This document shows, in pieces, positions 1 to 7,337 of a DNA stretch of 11,526 nucleotides. A program made the translations under genes and the position numbers. How positions within the stretch are numbered: the stretch's first letter is position 1; every line of letters starts with the position of its first letter. The notes under the pieces are model-generated. The model saw only the letters and a program-made list of their open reading frames with translations. It did no database searches and was not told the origin of the DNA. Source of the stretch: an uncultured Blautia sp. (GTDB taxonomy: Bacteria; Bacillota; Clostridia; Lachnospirales; Lachnospiraceae); NCBI GenBank assembly GCA_934402155.1, contig CAKRTP010000058.1, positions 1-11,526 of the forward strand. The letters are read 5' to 3'.

Positions 1-156
1 TTTACGAGACTGCCGCAGTTTCTGGAGCGGCTGGATTCCATGAATGAACACAGAGAATCTCTGGAGGAGGGAATTAAATTCCGCCCGGATGAGAAATATC
101 CGGAACTGTCCAGAAATGAACTGATCAAGCACACGATCCTGGCGATCTGTGTCTGA
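1..156 (+). CDS. C-terminal fragment of an unidentified protein
   Basis: An open frame enters from the left edge and ends at TGA 154-156, giving the last 51 residues of a protein (begins FTRLPQFLERLD, ends TILAICV). The fragment is rich in charged residues (several Glu, Arg, Lys) and is probably helical, with a short hydrophobic tail. I do not recognise a family, and no catalytic motif is visible. It is read as coding because the frame is open from base 1 and the stop lies only 18 bases before the next gene, whose ribosome binding site sits in that gap. This suggests co-transcription with the pseudouridine synthase gene. The start and most of the gene are outside the window. Confidence 0.6.
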   Translation, partial: FTRLPQFLERLDSMNEHRESLEEGIKFRPDEKYPELSRNELIKHTILAICV

Positions 157-174
157 GAGAAAGAGGAACAGAAA

Positions 175-1158
175 ATGAAGGAGTTTCAGATCAGAGACAA
201 TGAAGCGGGACAGAGATTTGACAAATATCTGTCCAAACTTCTTCGGAATGCGCCGAAAAGTTTTTTTTACAAAATGCTCCGCAAAAAAAATATCACATTG
301 AATGGCAAAAAGGCGACAGGTAATGAAAAGCTGGAAGCAGGCGATACCGTAAAACTGTTTTTAAGCGATGAGACTTTTAATAAATTCAGTGAGCAGAAAC
401 AGGCTGCCAGGGCAGTGACTGAGCTGGAGATACTTTATGAGGATGAAGATATCCTCCTTATCAACAAGCCGGTGGGAATGCTGTCTCAGCCGGACGATAC
501 AGGAGAAGCATCCATGGTAGAGTATCTGACGGGTTATCTTCTTGAGAAAGGGGAACTGACAGAAGAAGATCTGCGAACCTTCCGTCCTTCTGTCTGCAAC
601 CGCCTTGACAAAAATACAAGCGGCATTATTGCAGCAGGCAAATCACTGGCAGGACTTCAGGAGCTTTCAGAATTATTTCACGACCGCACGGTACATAAAG
701 AATACCTCTGTATTGTAAAGGGCATCCTTCGTGAAAAGAAACACATCAGAGGTTATCTGCACAAAGACACAAAGCTGAATAAAGTAACGATCTACAGGCA
801 GAAACAGAAAGATGCACAGCCGATCGAGACAGTATATGAGCCGTTGGGCGACAACGGAGAGGTGACACTTCTCAAAGTCGGTCTGATTACGGGGCGCACT
901 CATCAGATCCGTGCGCATCTTGCTTCTGCGGGACATCCGCTGGCGGGCGATGCCAAATATGGTCAGGAAACATTTAATCGCCGTTACAAAGAAAAATATC
1001 AGTTGAAGCATCAGCTGCTTCATGCATTCCGTCTGAGTTTTCCGGACGAAATGAAGGGGAGACTTTTAAAACTGTCCGGAAAGTGTTTTCAGGCACCATT
1101 GCCGGAACAGTTTGAACGAATCATAAAAGAAGAGAAATTAGGGGAGAAATTATTATGA
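175..1158 (+). CDS. RluA-family RNA pseudouridine synthase
   Basis: Predicted to isomerise specific uridines to pseudouridine in ribosomal or transfer RNA in the cytoplasm. The 327-residue protein has an N-terminal S4-like RNA-binding region (about residues 14-62), then the RluA catalytic domain: LLINKPVGM at 94-102, the catalytic loop NRLDKNTSG at 142-150 with Asp145 as the expected nucleophile, and the C-terminal signature GRTHQIRAHL at 240-249 followed by GHPLAGDAKYG. The family's usual HRLD reads NRLD here, which does not touch the catalytic Asp. Length and S4 domain fit the RluC/RluD-like branch; the target nucleotide cannot be told from sequence, so no symbol is given. AGAGGA lies 8 bases before the ATG. 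Its TGA overlaps the lepB start (ATGA), which points to translational coupling. Runs of 8 T (261-268) and 8 A (283-290) lie in the S4 region. Confidence 0.95.
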   Translation: MKEFQIRDNEAGQRFDKYLSKLLRNAPKSFFYKMLRKKNITLNGKKATGNEKLEAGDTVKLFLSDETFNKFSEQKQAARAVTELEILYEDEDILLINKPVGMLSQPDDTGEASMVEYLTGYLLEKGELTEEDLRTFRPSVCNRLDKNTSGIIAAGKSLAGLQELSELFHDRTVHKEYLCIVKGILREKKHIRGYLHKDTKLNKVTIYRQKQKDAQPIETVYEPLGDNGEVTLLKVGLITGRTHQIRAHLASAGHPLAGDAKYGQETFNRRYKEKYQLKHQLLHAFRLSFPDEMKGRLLKLSGKCFQAPLPEQFERIIKEEKLGEKLL

Positions 1159-1712
1159 AAATCTGGAATGAAGTCTGGGATTACATCAAAATGTTCGTCA
1201 TTGTGATCGTGGTAGTCCTGGTCGTAAACAATGTAGTGCTTATCAATGCAAAAATTCCGTCTGAGTCTATGGAACAGACGATCATGACAGGAGACCGTAT
1301 CTTTGGTTTTCGCATGGCATACGGGATCAATTTTGATTTCTTCGGAAAACATATCTCCAAAAAAATGAAAGATCCGGAGCGTTATGACATTATTATCTTC
1401 AAATATCCTGATGATGAAAGCCAGCTTTTCATCAAAAGACTGATCGGTCTTCCGGGAGATACTGTTGAGATCAGAGATGGTAGAGTTTTTATTAACGGAG
1501 AGGAAGATGAAGAAGCAAACAGCTATGTGCCTGAGACACCGACCGGAAATTATGGCCCGTATGTTGTGCCGGAGGATTCCTACTTCATGCTCGGAGATAA
1601 CCGTGAGCATTCCAAGGACTCCAGATTCTGGAGCAATACTTTTGTATCTTATGATGAGATCGTCGGAAAGGCAATCGTAAGATATTATCCGTCCATCAAG
1701 GTTCTGAAATAA
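1155..1712 (+). CDS. lepB: Type I signal peptidase
   Basis: Membrane serine protease that removes signal peptides from secreted proteins on the outer face of the cytoplasmic membrane. The 185-residue protein has one N-terminal membrane segment (about residues 13-30, rich in Val and Ile). The family boxes follow in order: IPSESMEQT at 34-42 with catalytic Ser38, the RYDIIIFKYP strand, FIKRLIGLPGD at 92-102 with the general-base Lys94, and LGDNREHSKDSR at 146-157. A single membrane segment and the Ser/Lys dyad fit the Gram-positive (Sip) type. The start codon overlaps the stop of the pseudouridine synthase gene, and AGGGGAG lies 5-8 bases upstream. The next gene starts on the base after its stop. 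The protein is complete with no missing motif. Confidence 0.96.
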   Translation: MKIWNEVWDYIKMFVIVIVVVLVVNNVVLINAKIPSESMEQTIMTGDRIFGFRMAYGINFDFFGKHISKKMKDPERYDIIIFKYPDDESQLFIKRLIGLPGDTVEIRDGRVFINGEEDEEANSYVPETPTGNYGPYVVPEDSYFMLGDNREHSKDSRFWSNTFVSYDEIVGKAIVRYYPSIKVLK

Positions 1713-2246
1713 ATGGCAACATGGAACAGCAGAGGTCTTCGGGGATCAACCCTTGAAGACCTTGTTAATCGTACTAATGAGCAGTATGCACAGAAGAAAC
1801 TTGCATTGATCCAGAAGATCCCGACACCGATCACACCGGTCCGCATGGACAAAGAAAACAGGCATATCACGCTTGCCTATTTTGAGCAGAGAAGTACGGT
1901 GGATTATATCGGGGCAGTGCAGGGGATTCCTGTCTGTTTTGATGCGAAGGAGTGCTGTGTGGATACTTTTCCGCTGAGCAATATCCATTCTCACCAGGTG
2001 GAGTTTATGGAGGCTTTTGAGCAGCAGGGAGGCATTGCATTTTTTCTTATTTTTTTCAGCCATGCAGACTGTTTTTATTATCTTCCGTTTCGTGATCTTC
2101 GAAGTTTCTGGAAACGTATGGAGGATGGCGGGCGCAAAAGTTTTCGAAGAGAAGAACTCAGAGAGGAATTTTACCTTCCGAAACAGAATGGTTTTCTGGT
2201 GCCTTATCTGGAGGGAATTCAGCAGGACCTCAAAATGCGGGATTGA
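1713..2246 (+). CDS. recU: Holliday junction resolvase RecU
   Basis: Firmicute-type resolvase that cuts four-way DNA junctions during recombination and chromosome segregation. Family features seen: N-terminal RGxTLEDLVNRTN (residues 8-22), KIPTPITPVRMD (35-46), the active-site stretch STVDYIGAVQGIPVCFDAKE (61-80) and FPLSNIHSHQVEFM (86-99). Asp64, Asp77 and Lys79 correspond to the metal-binding and catalytic D, E and K of Bacillus RecU; the middle Glu is conservatively replaced by Asp. At 177 residues it is somewhat shorter than Bacillus RecU, mainly at the N-terminus. Its ATG directly follows the lepB TAA in the same reading frame. The only Shine-Dalgarno candidate is a weak AAGG (1698-1701), so translation probably depends on ribosomes ending lepB. 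Its TGA stop is embedded in the -35 box of the his promoter. Confidence 0.93.
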   Translation: MATWNSRGLRGSTLEDLVNRTNEQYAQKKLALIQKIPTPITPVRMDKENRHITLAYFEQRSTVDYIGAVQGIPVCFDAKECCVDTFPLSNIHSHQVEFMEAFEQQGGIAFFLIFFSHADCFYYLPFRDLRSFWKRMEDGGRKSFRREELREEFYLPKQNGFLVPYLEGIQQDLKMRD

Positions 2247-2271
2247 CAAGTATCAAAATATCTACTATAAT
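2243..2271 (+). promoter_or_regulatory. Perfect-consensus sigma-A promoter of the his operon
   Basis: TTGACA at 2243-2248 and TATAAT at 2266-2271 are both exact consensus hexamers, separated by the optimal 17 bases. Transcription would begin near 2277-2279, giving a leader of about 62 bases before hisZ. The -35 box overlaps the recU stop codon (2244-2246). A promoter this strong before biosynthetic genes suggests control by a repressor or by the leader, but no known operator could be identified. Confidence 0.9.
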
Positions 2272-2295
2272 CTTTAATGTTTTACAGAGTAGCAT

Positions 2296-2322
2296 GGTAG
2301 CATACTAAAGTGTATGGCTGCC
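2296..2322 (+). promoter_or_regulatory. Bulged hairpin in the his operon leader
   Basis: GGTAGCATAC (2296-2305) pairs with GTATGGCTGCC (2312-2322) through ten base pairs, one of them G-U, with one bulged G and a six-base loop TAAAGT. It lies about 20 bases into the predicted transcript and ends four bases before the hisZ Shine-Dalgarno site. No U-tract follows, so it is not an intrinsic terminator. At DNA level the CATAC/GTATG dyad could instead be a repressor operator just downstream of the start point. The function is unknown. Confidence 0.55.
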
Positions 2323-2325
2323 CAC

Positions 2326-2332
2326 GAGGAGG
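2326..2332 (+). promoter_or_regulatory. Shine-Dalgarno site that fixes the hisZ start
   Basis: GAGGAGG lies seven bases before ATG 2340. An in-frame GTG at 2310 would extend the protein by ten residues, but it has no ribosome binding site, would start inside the leader hairpin, and would place this site within coding sequence. ATG 2340 is therefore preferred. Confidence 0.85.
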
Positions 2333-2339
2333 AAAAAAT

Positions 2340-3458
2340 ATGCAGCGTATTTTTCATACACCGGAGGGTGTACGTGACATCTATAATGGAGAGTGCAGCC
2401 AGAAGCATCATCTGCAGGCAGAGATTTATAGAGTATTCCATTCTTATGGATATGAAGAAATAGAAACACCGGCGATCGAATATTTTGAAGTTTTCAGCAG
2501 TGAGGTAGGAACGGTTCCTTCCAAAGATCTGTATAAATTTTTTGACAGAGAAGGTAATACTCTGGTATTAAGACCGGATTTTACACCGTCTGTTTCCAGA
2601 GCGTGTGCCACTTATTTTAATCCGGACCGGCAGGTAGTGACACTTTGTTATACAGGAAATACATTTGTAAATAATTCAAGCTATCAGGGAAGGCTTAAAG
2701 AAACTACACAGATGGGTGTTGAGCGTATCGGAGACGACTCACCGGAGGCAGATGCAGAGCTTCTTGCCATGACGATAGAGAGCCTTCTTGCGTCAGGACT
2801 CACCGAGTTTCAGATCAGTGTCGGACAGGTAGAATATTTCAAATCTCTTCTTCGGGATGCCGGTCTTGAGGAAGAAGTAGAAGAACGTCTTCGTTCCCTG
2901 ATCTCGCAGAAGAATTCTTTTGCTGTAGAAGATCTGATAGAAGAACAGAAACTTCCGGAAACTCTGAAAAAAGCTTTCAGTGAACTGCCTCATCTTTTTG
3001 GCTCCAGTGAGGTACTTGCAAAAGCAAGAAGCCTGACTGAGAATGAATGTGCGATCGCGGCAGTACAAAGACTGGAAGAAATCTATGAGATCCTTAAGAT
3101 CTACGGTTATGAAAAGTATGTAAGCTTTGATTTTGGTATGCTCAGTAAGATCCAGTATTATACAGGAATCATTTTTCAGGCATACACCTACGGGATTGGT
3201 GAGCCTGTTGTAAAGGGCGGACGTTATAATGAGCTCTTGAAGCATTTTGGAAAACCGGCTGCTTCCATCGGCTTTGTTATCGTTGTTGATAATCTTCTTA
3301 TGGCACTTTCAAGACAGAAGATCAGGATCATGGAGGACGAATCCCCTGTAGTACTTACTTATACAGAAGAAAACAGAAAAGAAGCGATCCTGGAAGCACA
3401 GAGACTTCGCAAAGAGGGAACCTGCGTGGCTCTGCGCTGTGAGAAGGAGGAAGACTGA
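2340..3458 (+). CDS. hisZ: ATP phosphoribosyltransferase regulatory subunit HisZ
   Basis: Histidyl-tRNA-synthetase-like subunit that joins short HisG to form the active, histidine-sensitive ATP phosphoribosyltransferase; it is not itself a tRNA synthetase. The 372 residues contain the class II core: FHTPEGVRDIY at 5-15, motif-2-like LVLRPDFTPSVSRA at 76-89, QMGVERIG at 124-131, YYTGIIFQAYTYG at 273-285 and motif-3-like GGRYNELLKHFG at 293-304. The anticodon-binding domain of true HisRS is reduced to a short tail (about residues 335-372), as expected for HisZ. It is the first gene of the his operon. The next gene begins one base after its stop, with that gene's ribosome binding site inside the hisZ coding end. 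The short HisG that follows makes HisZ far more likely than HisRS. Confidence 0.95.
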   Translation: MQRIFHTPEGVRDIYNGECSQKHHLQAEIYRVFHSYGYEEIETPAIEYFEVFSSEVGTVPSKDLYKFFDREGNTLVLRPDFTPSVSRACATYFNPDRQVVTLCYTGNTFVNNSSYQGRLKETTQMGVERIGDDSPEADAELLAMTIESLLASGLTEFQISVGQVEYFKSLLRDAGLEEEVEERLRSLISQKNSFAVEDLIEEQKLPETLKKAFSELPHLFGSSEVLAKARSLTENECAIAAVQRLEEIYEILKIYGYEKYVSFDFGMLSKIQYYTGIIFQAYTYGIGEPVVKGGRYNELLKHFGKPAASIGFVIVVDNLLMALSRQKIRIMEDESPVVLTYTEENRKEAILEAQRLRKEGTCVALRCEKEED

Positions 3459-3459
3459 T

Positions 3460-4095
3460 ATGAGATATCTTACGATTGCACTGACAAAGGGAAGACTTGC
3501 CGAGAAAACTCTGGATATGCTGGAACAGATCGGGATCACCTGTGAAGAGATGAGAGACAAGAGCTCCCGCAAGCTGATTTTTGTAAATGAAGAACTGAAA
3601 CTTCGCTTTTTCCTTGCAAAAGGACCGGATGTACCGACCTATGTGGAGTATGGTGCAGCAGATATCGGAGTGACAGGTAAGGATATCATCCTTGAAGAGG
3701 GAAGAAAACTTTATGAAGTCATGGATCTTGGTTTTGGCAAATGCCGTATGTGTGTCTGCGGGCCTGAGAGTGCCAGAGAACTTCTGCACAACAACCAGCT
3801 GATCCGTGTGGCAACCAAATATCCGAACATTGCAAAAGATTATTTCTACAATCAGAAGCATCAGACGGTAGAACTGATCAAACTGAACGGTTCTATCGAA
3901 CTTGCACCGATCGTAGGACTCTCTGAGGTGATCGTGGATATTGTGGAGACAGGAAGCACACTTCGTGAAAATGGTCTTAAGGTTCTCGAAGAAGTCTGCC
4001 CGCTTTCTGCGAGAATGGTAGTAAATCAGGTCAGCATGAAGATGGAGGGCGAAAGGATCCACAAACTGATCACTGATCTCAGAAACGTGATATAA
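3460..4095 (+). CDS. hisG: ATP phosphoribosyltransferase catalytic subunit, short form
   Basis: Catalyses the first step of histidine synthesis, ATP + PRPP to N1-(5-phosphoribosyl)-ATP. The 211 residues are typical of the short HisG, which lacks the C-terminal regulatory domain and needs HisZ, encoded just upstream. Visible features: LTIALTKGRL at 4-13, ADIGVTGKDI at 67-76, the conserved LGFGKCRMCVCGPE at 90-103, and the PRPP-binding loop DIVETGSTLRENGL at 160-173. The ATG at 3460 is chosen over an in-frame GTG at 3439 because GAAGGAGG (3443-3450) is nine bases before the ATG, and the GTG would extend the gene well into hisZ. Feedback by histidine is expected to act through HisZ; this is family knowledge. 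Confidence 0.96.
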   Translation: MRYLTIALTKGRLAEKTLDMLEQIGITCEEMRDKSSRKLIFVNEELKLRFFLAKGPDVPTYVEYGAADIGVTGKDIILEEGRKLYEVMDLGFGKCRMCVCGPESARELLHNNQLIRVATKYPNIAKDYFYNQKHQTVELIKLNGSIELAPIVGLSEVIVDIVETGSTLRENGLKVLEEVCPLSARMVVNQVSMKMEGERIHKLITDLRNVI

Positions 4096-4125
4096 ATAAT
4101 ACTGTTGACAGAAGGGATGATGATA

Positions 4126-5427
4126 ATGCGTACAGTAGCGCTGACAAAAGAAAGTACAAAAGATATTCTTGAGAATCTTCTCAAAAGAAGTCCGAATAAT
4201 TACGGAAAATTTGAAGCTGCAGTAGATGAGATCCTCAAAAATGTAAAAGAAAAGGGAGATGAAGCTCTTTTTGCTTATACAAAGGAATTTGACAAGACAG
4301 AAATCACCAAAGAAACGATCCGCGTTACAGAAGAAGAGATCAGGGAAGCTTATGATGCAGTAGATCCGGCTCTGGTAGAAGTGATCCGTAAAGCTCTGGT
4401 AAATATCAGAGGTTATCATGAGAAGCAGAGACAGAACAGCTGGTTTACAACAGAGGCAAAGGGAACTATGCTTGGTCAGAAAGTGACACCTCTTGAGAGA
4501 GTCGGTGTTTATGTTCCTGGTGGAAAGGCTGTTTATCCGTCTTCTGTGCTTATGAATATCGTACCTGCCAAGGTTGCAGGTGTAGATCAGATCGTGATGA
4601 CGACACCTCCGGGAAAAGACGGAAAGGTCAATCCTTCCACTCTGGTTGCGGCAAAAGAGGCCGGAGCTGATGAGATCTACAAAGTCGGCGGTGCACAGGC
4701 AATCGGTGCGCTTGCCTATGGAACAGAGAGTATTCCAAAGGTAGATAAGATCGTAGGACCTGGAAATATTTTCGTGGCTCTTGCAAAAAAAGCAGTTTAT
4801 GGTTATGTCAGCATTGACTCCATTGCAGGACCAAGTGAGATCCTGGTTCTTGCAGATGAAACTGCGAATCCGAGATATGTGGCAGCAGATCTTCTGTCCC
4901 AGGCAGAACATGATGAGCTTGCTTCTGCAATCCTGATCACAACAAGCAGGGAGTTTGCGGAGAAGGTGAGTGAAGAAGTGGATGGCTTTGTCAAAGTCCT
5001 TTCCCGCAGGGAGATCATTCAGAAATCGCTGGATAACTTTGGTTACATTCTGATTGCTGAAAATATGGATGAGGCGATCGAGGCAGCAAATGCCATCGCA
5101 TCTGAGCACATGGAGATCGTTACCGCGAATCCGTTCGAAGTTATGATGAAAGTAAGAAATGCAGGTGCGATATTTATCGGTGAAAACAGTTCTGAACCGC
5201 TGGGAGATTATTTTGCAGGACCGAATCATGTACTTCCGACCAATGGAACAGCAAAATTTTTCTCTGCACTTTCAGTAGATGATTTTGTAAAAAAATCAAG
5301 CATCGTATATTATTCAAGAGAGGCACTGCGCGAGATCCACAAAGATATTGAACAGTTTGCGACTTCAGAACAGCTGACAGCACATGCAAATTCTATTGCT
5401 GTACGTTTTGAGGATGAGGAACAGTAG
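4126..5427 (+). CDS. hisD: Histidinol dehydrogenase
   Basis: Zinc enzyme that oxidises L-histidinol to L-histidine in two NAD-dependent steps, the last of the pathway. The 433-residue length matches the family. Seen: VGVYVPGGKAVYPSSVLMN at 126-144, VGGAQAIGALAYGT at 187-200, the GPGN at 211-214, SIDSIAGPSEIL at 229-240 and DLLSQAEHDE at 255-264. Expected zinc ligands Gln259, His262, Asp361 and His420 and the catalytic pair Glu327-His328 (in ASEHMEIV) are all present. Several starts are possible: TTG 4105, ATG 4117, ATG 4120 and ATG 4126. AGAAGGG (4110-4116) is nine bases before 4126 but overlaps or crowds the others, so 4126 is preferred. A 30-base gap separates it from hisG; hisB follows after nine bases. 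Confidence 0.96.
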   Translation: MRTVALTKESTKDILENLLKRSPNNYGKFEAAVDEILKNVKEKGDEALFAYTKEFDKTEITKETIRVTEEEIREAYDAVDPALVEVIRKALVNIRGYHEKQRQNSWFTTEAKGTMLGQKVTPLERVGVYVPGGKAVYPSSVLMNIVPAKVAGVDQIVMTTPPGKDGKVNPSTLVAAKEAGADEIYKVGGAQAIGALAYGTESIPKVDKIVGPGNIFVALAKKAVYGYVSIDSIAGPSEILVLADETANPRYVAADLLSQAEHDELASAILITTSREFAEKVSEEVDGFVKVLSRREIIQKSLDNFGYILIAENMDEAIEAANAIASEHMEIVTANPFEVMMKVRNAGAIFIGENSSEPLGDYFAGPNHVLPTNGTAKFFSALSVDDFVKKSSIVYYSREALREIHKDIEQFATSEQLTAHANSIAVRFEDEEQ

Positions 5428-5436
5428 GAGGAATAC

Positions 5437-6024
5437 ATGACCAGAGAAGCATCGGTAGAACGCAATACAAAGGAAACAGAGATCAAGCTGAAGCTGGTTC
5501 TGGACGGAATCGGATATTCAGATATTGAGACGGGAGTGGGTTTTTTTGACCATATGCTCGACGGTTTTACGCGTCATGGGCTCTTTGATCTTAGTGTACG
5601 TGTGCACGGGGATCTGAAGGTGGATGATCATCATACGATCGAGGATACAGGAATCGTTCTTGGAAATGCGATCAGGGAAGCTGTGGGAGACAAAAAAGGC
5701 ATCCGCCGTTACGGAAGCTGCATTCTTCCGATGGACGAAGTTCTTGTCCTCTGCGCGGTCGACCTGTCAGGACGTCCATATTTTTCCTGGGATGCAGAGT
5801 TCACTTCTGAGAAGATCGGTGATATGGCAACAGAGATGGTAAGGGAATTTTTCTATGCAATTTCGTATTCCTGCGGAATGAATCTGCATATCAAGGTACT
5901 GACAGGGGGGAACAGTCATCATGTGGCCGAGGCAATGTTCAAGAGTTTTGCCAAGGCACTGGATCAGGCAACATCCTTTGATCCGAGAATCACGGATGTA
6001 CTTTCCACCAAGGGAAGTCTGTAA
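5437..6024 (+). CDS. hisB: Imidazoleglycerol-phosphate dehydratase
   Basis: Manganese enzyme that dehydrates imidazole glycerol phosphate to imidazole acetol phosphate. The 195 residues correspond to the monofunctional dehydratase; there is no histidinol-phosphatase domain as in the enterobacterial bifunctional HisB. Both halves of the internal duplication and their metal-binding motifs are visible: GFFDHML at 35-41 and DDHHTIEDTG at 63-72 in the first, and TGGNSHHVAEAMFKS at 156-170 in the second. The substrate-binding RYGS at 91-94 is also present. AGGAGG at 5426-5431 overlaps the hisD stop codon and lies five bases before the ATG, so the two genes are tightly linked. The phosphatase for histidinol phosphate must be encoded elsewhere. 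Confidence 0.97.
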   Translation: MTREASVERNTKETEIKLKLVLDGIGYSDIETGVGFFDHMLDGFTRHGLFDLSVRVHGDLKVDDHHTIEDTGIVLGNAIREAVGDKKGIRRYGSCILPMDEVLVLCAVDLSGRPYFSWDAEFTSEKIGDMATEMVREFFYAISYSCGMNLHIKVLTGGNSHHVAEAMFKSFAKALDQATSFDPRITDVLSTKGSL

Positions 6025-6042
6025 GACAGGGAGGATTGCCTT

Positions 6043-7323
6043 ATGAGTAGAAAATTATTGATCCCGTGTCTGTATTTACAGGCGGGAAGAGCAGTGACCG
6101 GATTTGGACAGAGAAATCTGTTTGGCGACGGTGATGTAGAGAAACTTGCACATTTTTACAGTGACAATGGTGCTGATGAACTCCTGGTATTTGACTTTTC
6201 TTCGGGTGATGCAGAGCATGAACAGGCGATCGGTAAAATCAGAAAGATCTGTGCGGCATCTGAAGTTCCTGTTATGGCAGCCGGAAACATTAACCGTGTG
6301 GAAGATGTCAAGAAACTGATCTATGCCGGATGTGCCAGAGTTGTCCTGAATTTTGCAAAACAAAGCAACGTGGAACTTCTTGCGGAAGTGTCAGCGCGTT
6401 TTGGAAAAGAAAAAATGATGGTTTGTATTTCCTCTGTGGAGGAATATGAAAACAACAAGGAACTGATCCATGAATCTGCTTCCGGAATCCTTGCACTGGA
6501 TGCGGTGCCGGACATGGAAGAGGAGTTTGCCTTGCCTGTACTTCTTCATACAGAGGAGCGAAATGCAGAAGCATTGCAGTCACTTCTTGCAGAACCCTTT
6601 GTCGGGGGGCTGAGCGGAAGTTTCATCAGTTCACAGGAACAGGATCTTAATATATTTAAACAGAACTGCAAAGAAGCAGGAATTCCGGTCAATACTTATG
6701 AGAGCGCGATCAGCTGGTCAGAATTCAAACTGAATGGTGATGGAATGGTACCGGTCATTGTCCAGGATTACAAGACAGATCAGGTGCTGATGCTTGCCTA
6801 TATGAATGAAGATGCTTTCAATATGACGATCAGAACAGGTAAAATGACCTACTGGAGCCGGAGCCGCCAGGAACTTTGGGTCAAGGGGCTTACTTCCGGT
6901 CATTTTCAGTATGTGAAATCCTTGCATTTGGATTGTGATAATGATACAATTCTTGCGAAGGTGGATCAGATTGGTGCAGCCTGTCATACAGGAAGCAGAT
7001 CCTGCTTTTTTAAGGAACTTGTCAGAAAAGAATACGATGATAGCAATCCACTCAGGGTTTTCCAGGATGTTTATGATGTGATCGCAGACCGCAAAGCACA
7101 TCCCAAGGAAGGCTCTTATACGAATTATCTCTTTGATAAGGGAATTGACAAGATTCTCAAGAAGGTTGGAGAGGAATGCACTGAGATCGTGATCGCAGCC
7201 AAGAATCCGGACAAAGAAGAAATCAAATATGAGATTTCTGATTTTCTGTACCATGCCATGGTGCTGATGGTAGAGAAAGGTGTTACCTGGGAGGAGATCA
7301 CCAGGGAACTTGCCCGCAGATAA
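6043..7323 (+). CDS. hisIE: HisF-like degenerate barrel fused to HisI-HisE
   Basis: A 426-residue three-part protein. Residues 1 to about 216 resemble the HisF barrel (IPCL at 7-10, GRAVTGF at 15-21, [10 protein letters not shown] at 42-51), but Tyr11 and Ser130 stand where HisF has its two catalytic aspartates. About 225-325 form phosphoribosyl-AMP cyclohydrolase (HisI): [15 protein letters not shown] at 241-255, metal-binding DCDND at 297-301, and the zinc-site Cys314 and Cys321 in [10 protein letters not shown]. About 335-426 form phosphoribosyl-ATP pyrophosphohydrolase (HisE): [15 protein letters not shown] at 374-388 and [13 protein letters not shown] at 396-408. The HisI and HisE parts should perform steps 2 and 3 of histidine synthesis in the cytoplasm; the barrel is probably structural or regulatory (inference). 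Ordinary HisIE is about 200-220 residues, so this is roughly twice as long. AGGGAGG (6028-6034) lies eight bases before the ATG. Confidence 0.93.
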   Translation: MSRKLLIPCLYLQAGRAVTGFGQRNLFGDGDVEKLAHFYSDNGADELLVFDFSSGDAEHEQAIGKIRKICAASEVPVMAAGNINRVEDVKKLIYAGCARVVLNFAKQSNVELLAEVSARFGKEKMMVCISSVEEYENNKELIHESASGILALDAVPDMEEEFALPVLLHTEERNAEALQSLLAEPFVGGLSGSFISSQEQDLNIFKQNCKEAGIPVNTYESAISWSEFKLNGDGMVPVIVQDYKTDQVLMLAYMNEDAFNMTIRTGKMTYWSRSRQELWVKGLTSGHFQYVKSLHLDCDNDTILAKVDQIGAACHTGSRSCFFKELVRKEYDDSNPLRVFQDVYDVIADRKAHPKEGSYTNYLFDKGIDKILKKVGEECTEIVIAAKNPDKEEIKYEISDFLYHAMVLMVEKGVTWEEITRELARR

Positions 7324-7337
7324 TAGGAGATCATGAA

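Noticed and set aside
2294..2308. Tiny leader frame MVAY before hisZ
   Set aside because: It has no ribosome binding site and no histidine codons, so there is no basis for an attenuation peptide.
2272..2339. T-box riboswitch for histidine
   Set aside because: The leader is only about 62 bases, and no terminator/antiterminator pair is present; T-box leaders are much longer.
2310..2342. Upstream GTG start for hisZ at 2310
   Set aside because: It has no ribosome binding site, falls inside the leader hairpin, and the GAGGAGG site fits ATG 2340.
2340..3458. hisZ as a true histidyl-tRNA synthetase
   Set aside because: The anticodon-binding domain is nearly absent, and a short HisG follows directly.
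3439..3459. GTG 3439 as hisG start
   Set aside because: It would put the strong GAAGGAGG site inside the gene, and homologues begin at the RYLTIALTKGR region encoded from ATG 3460.
4105..4110. TTGACA before hisD as an internal promoter
   Set aside because: The bases 17 downstream (4128-4133) do not resemble TATAAT, and the hexamer lies beside the hisD ribosome binding site.
3355..5229. A 624-codon open frame on the minus strand opposite hisG and hisD
   Set aside because: It lies antisense to two clear histidine genes, its composition is rich in Cys, His and Phe without any recognisable domain, and its opening is explained by the codon bias of the genes on the other strand.
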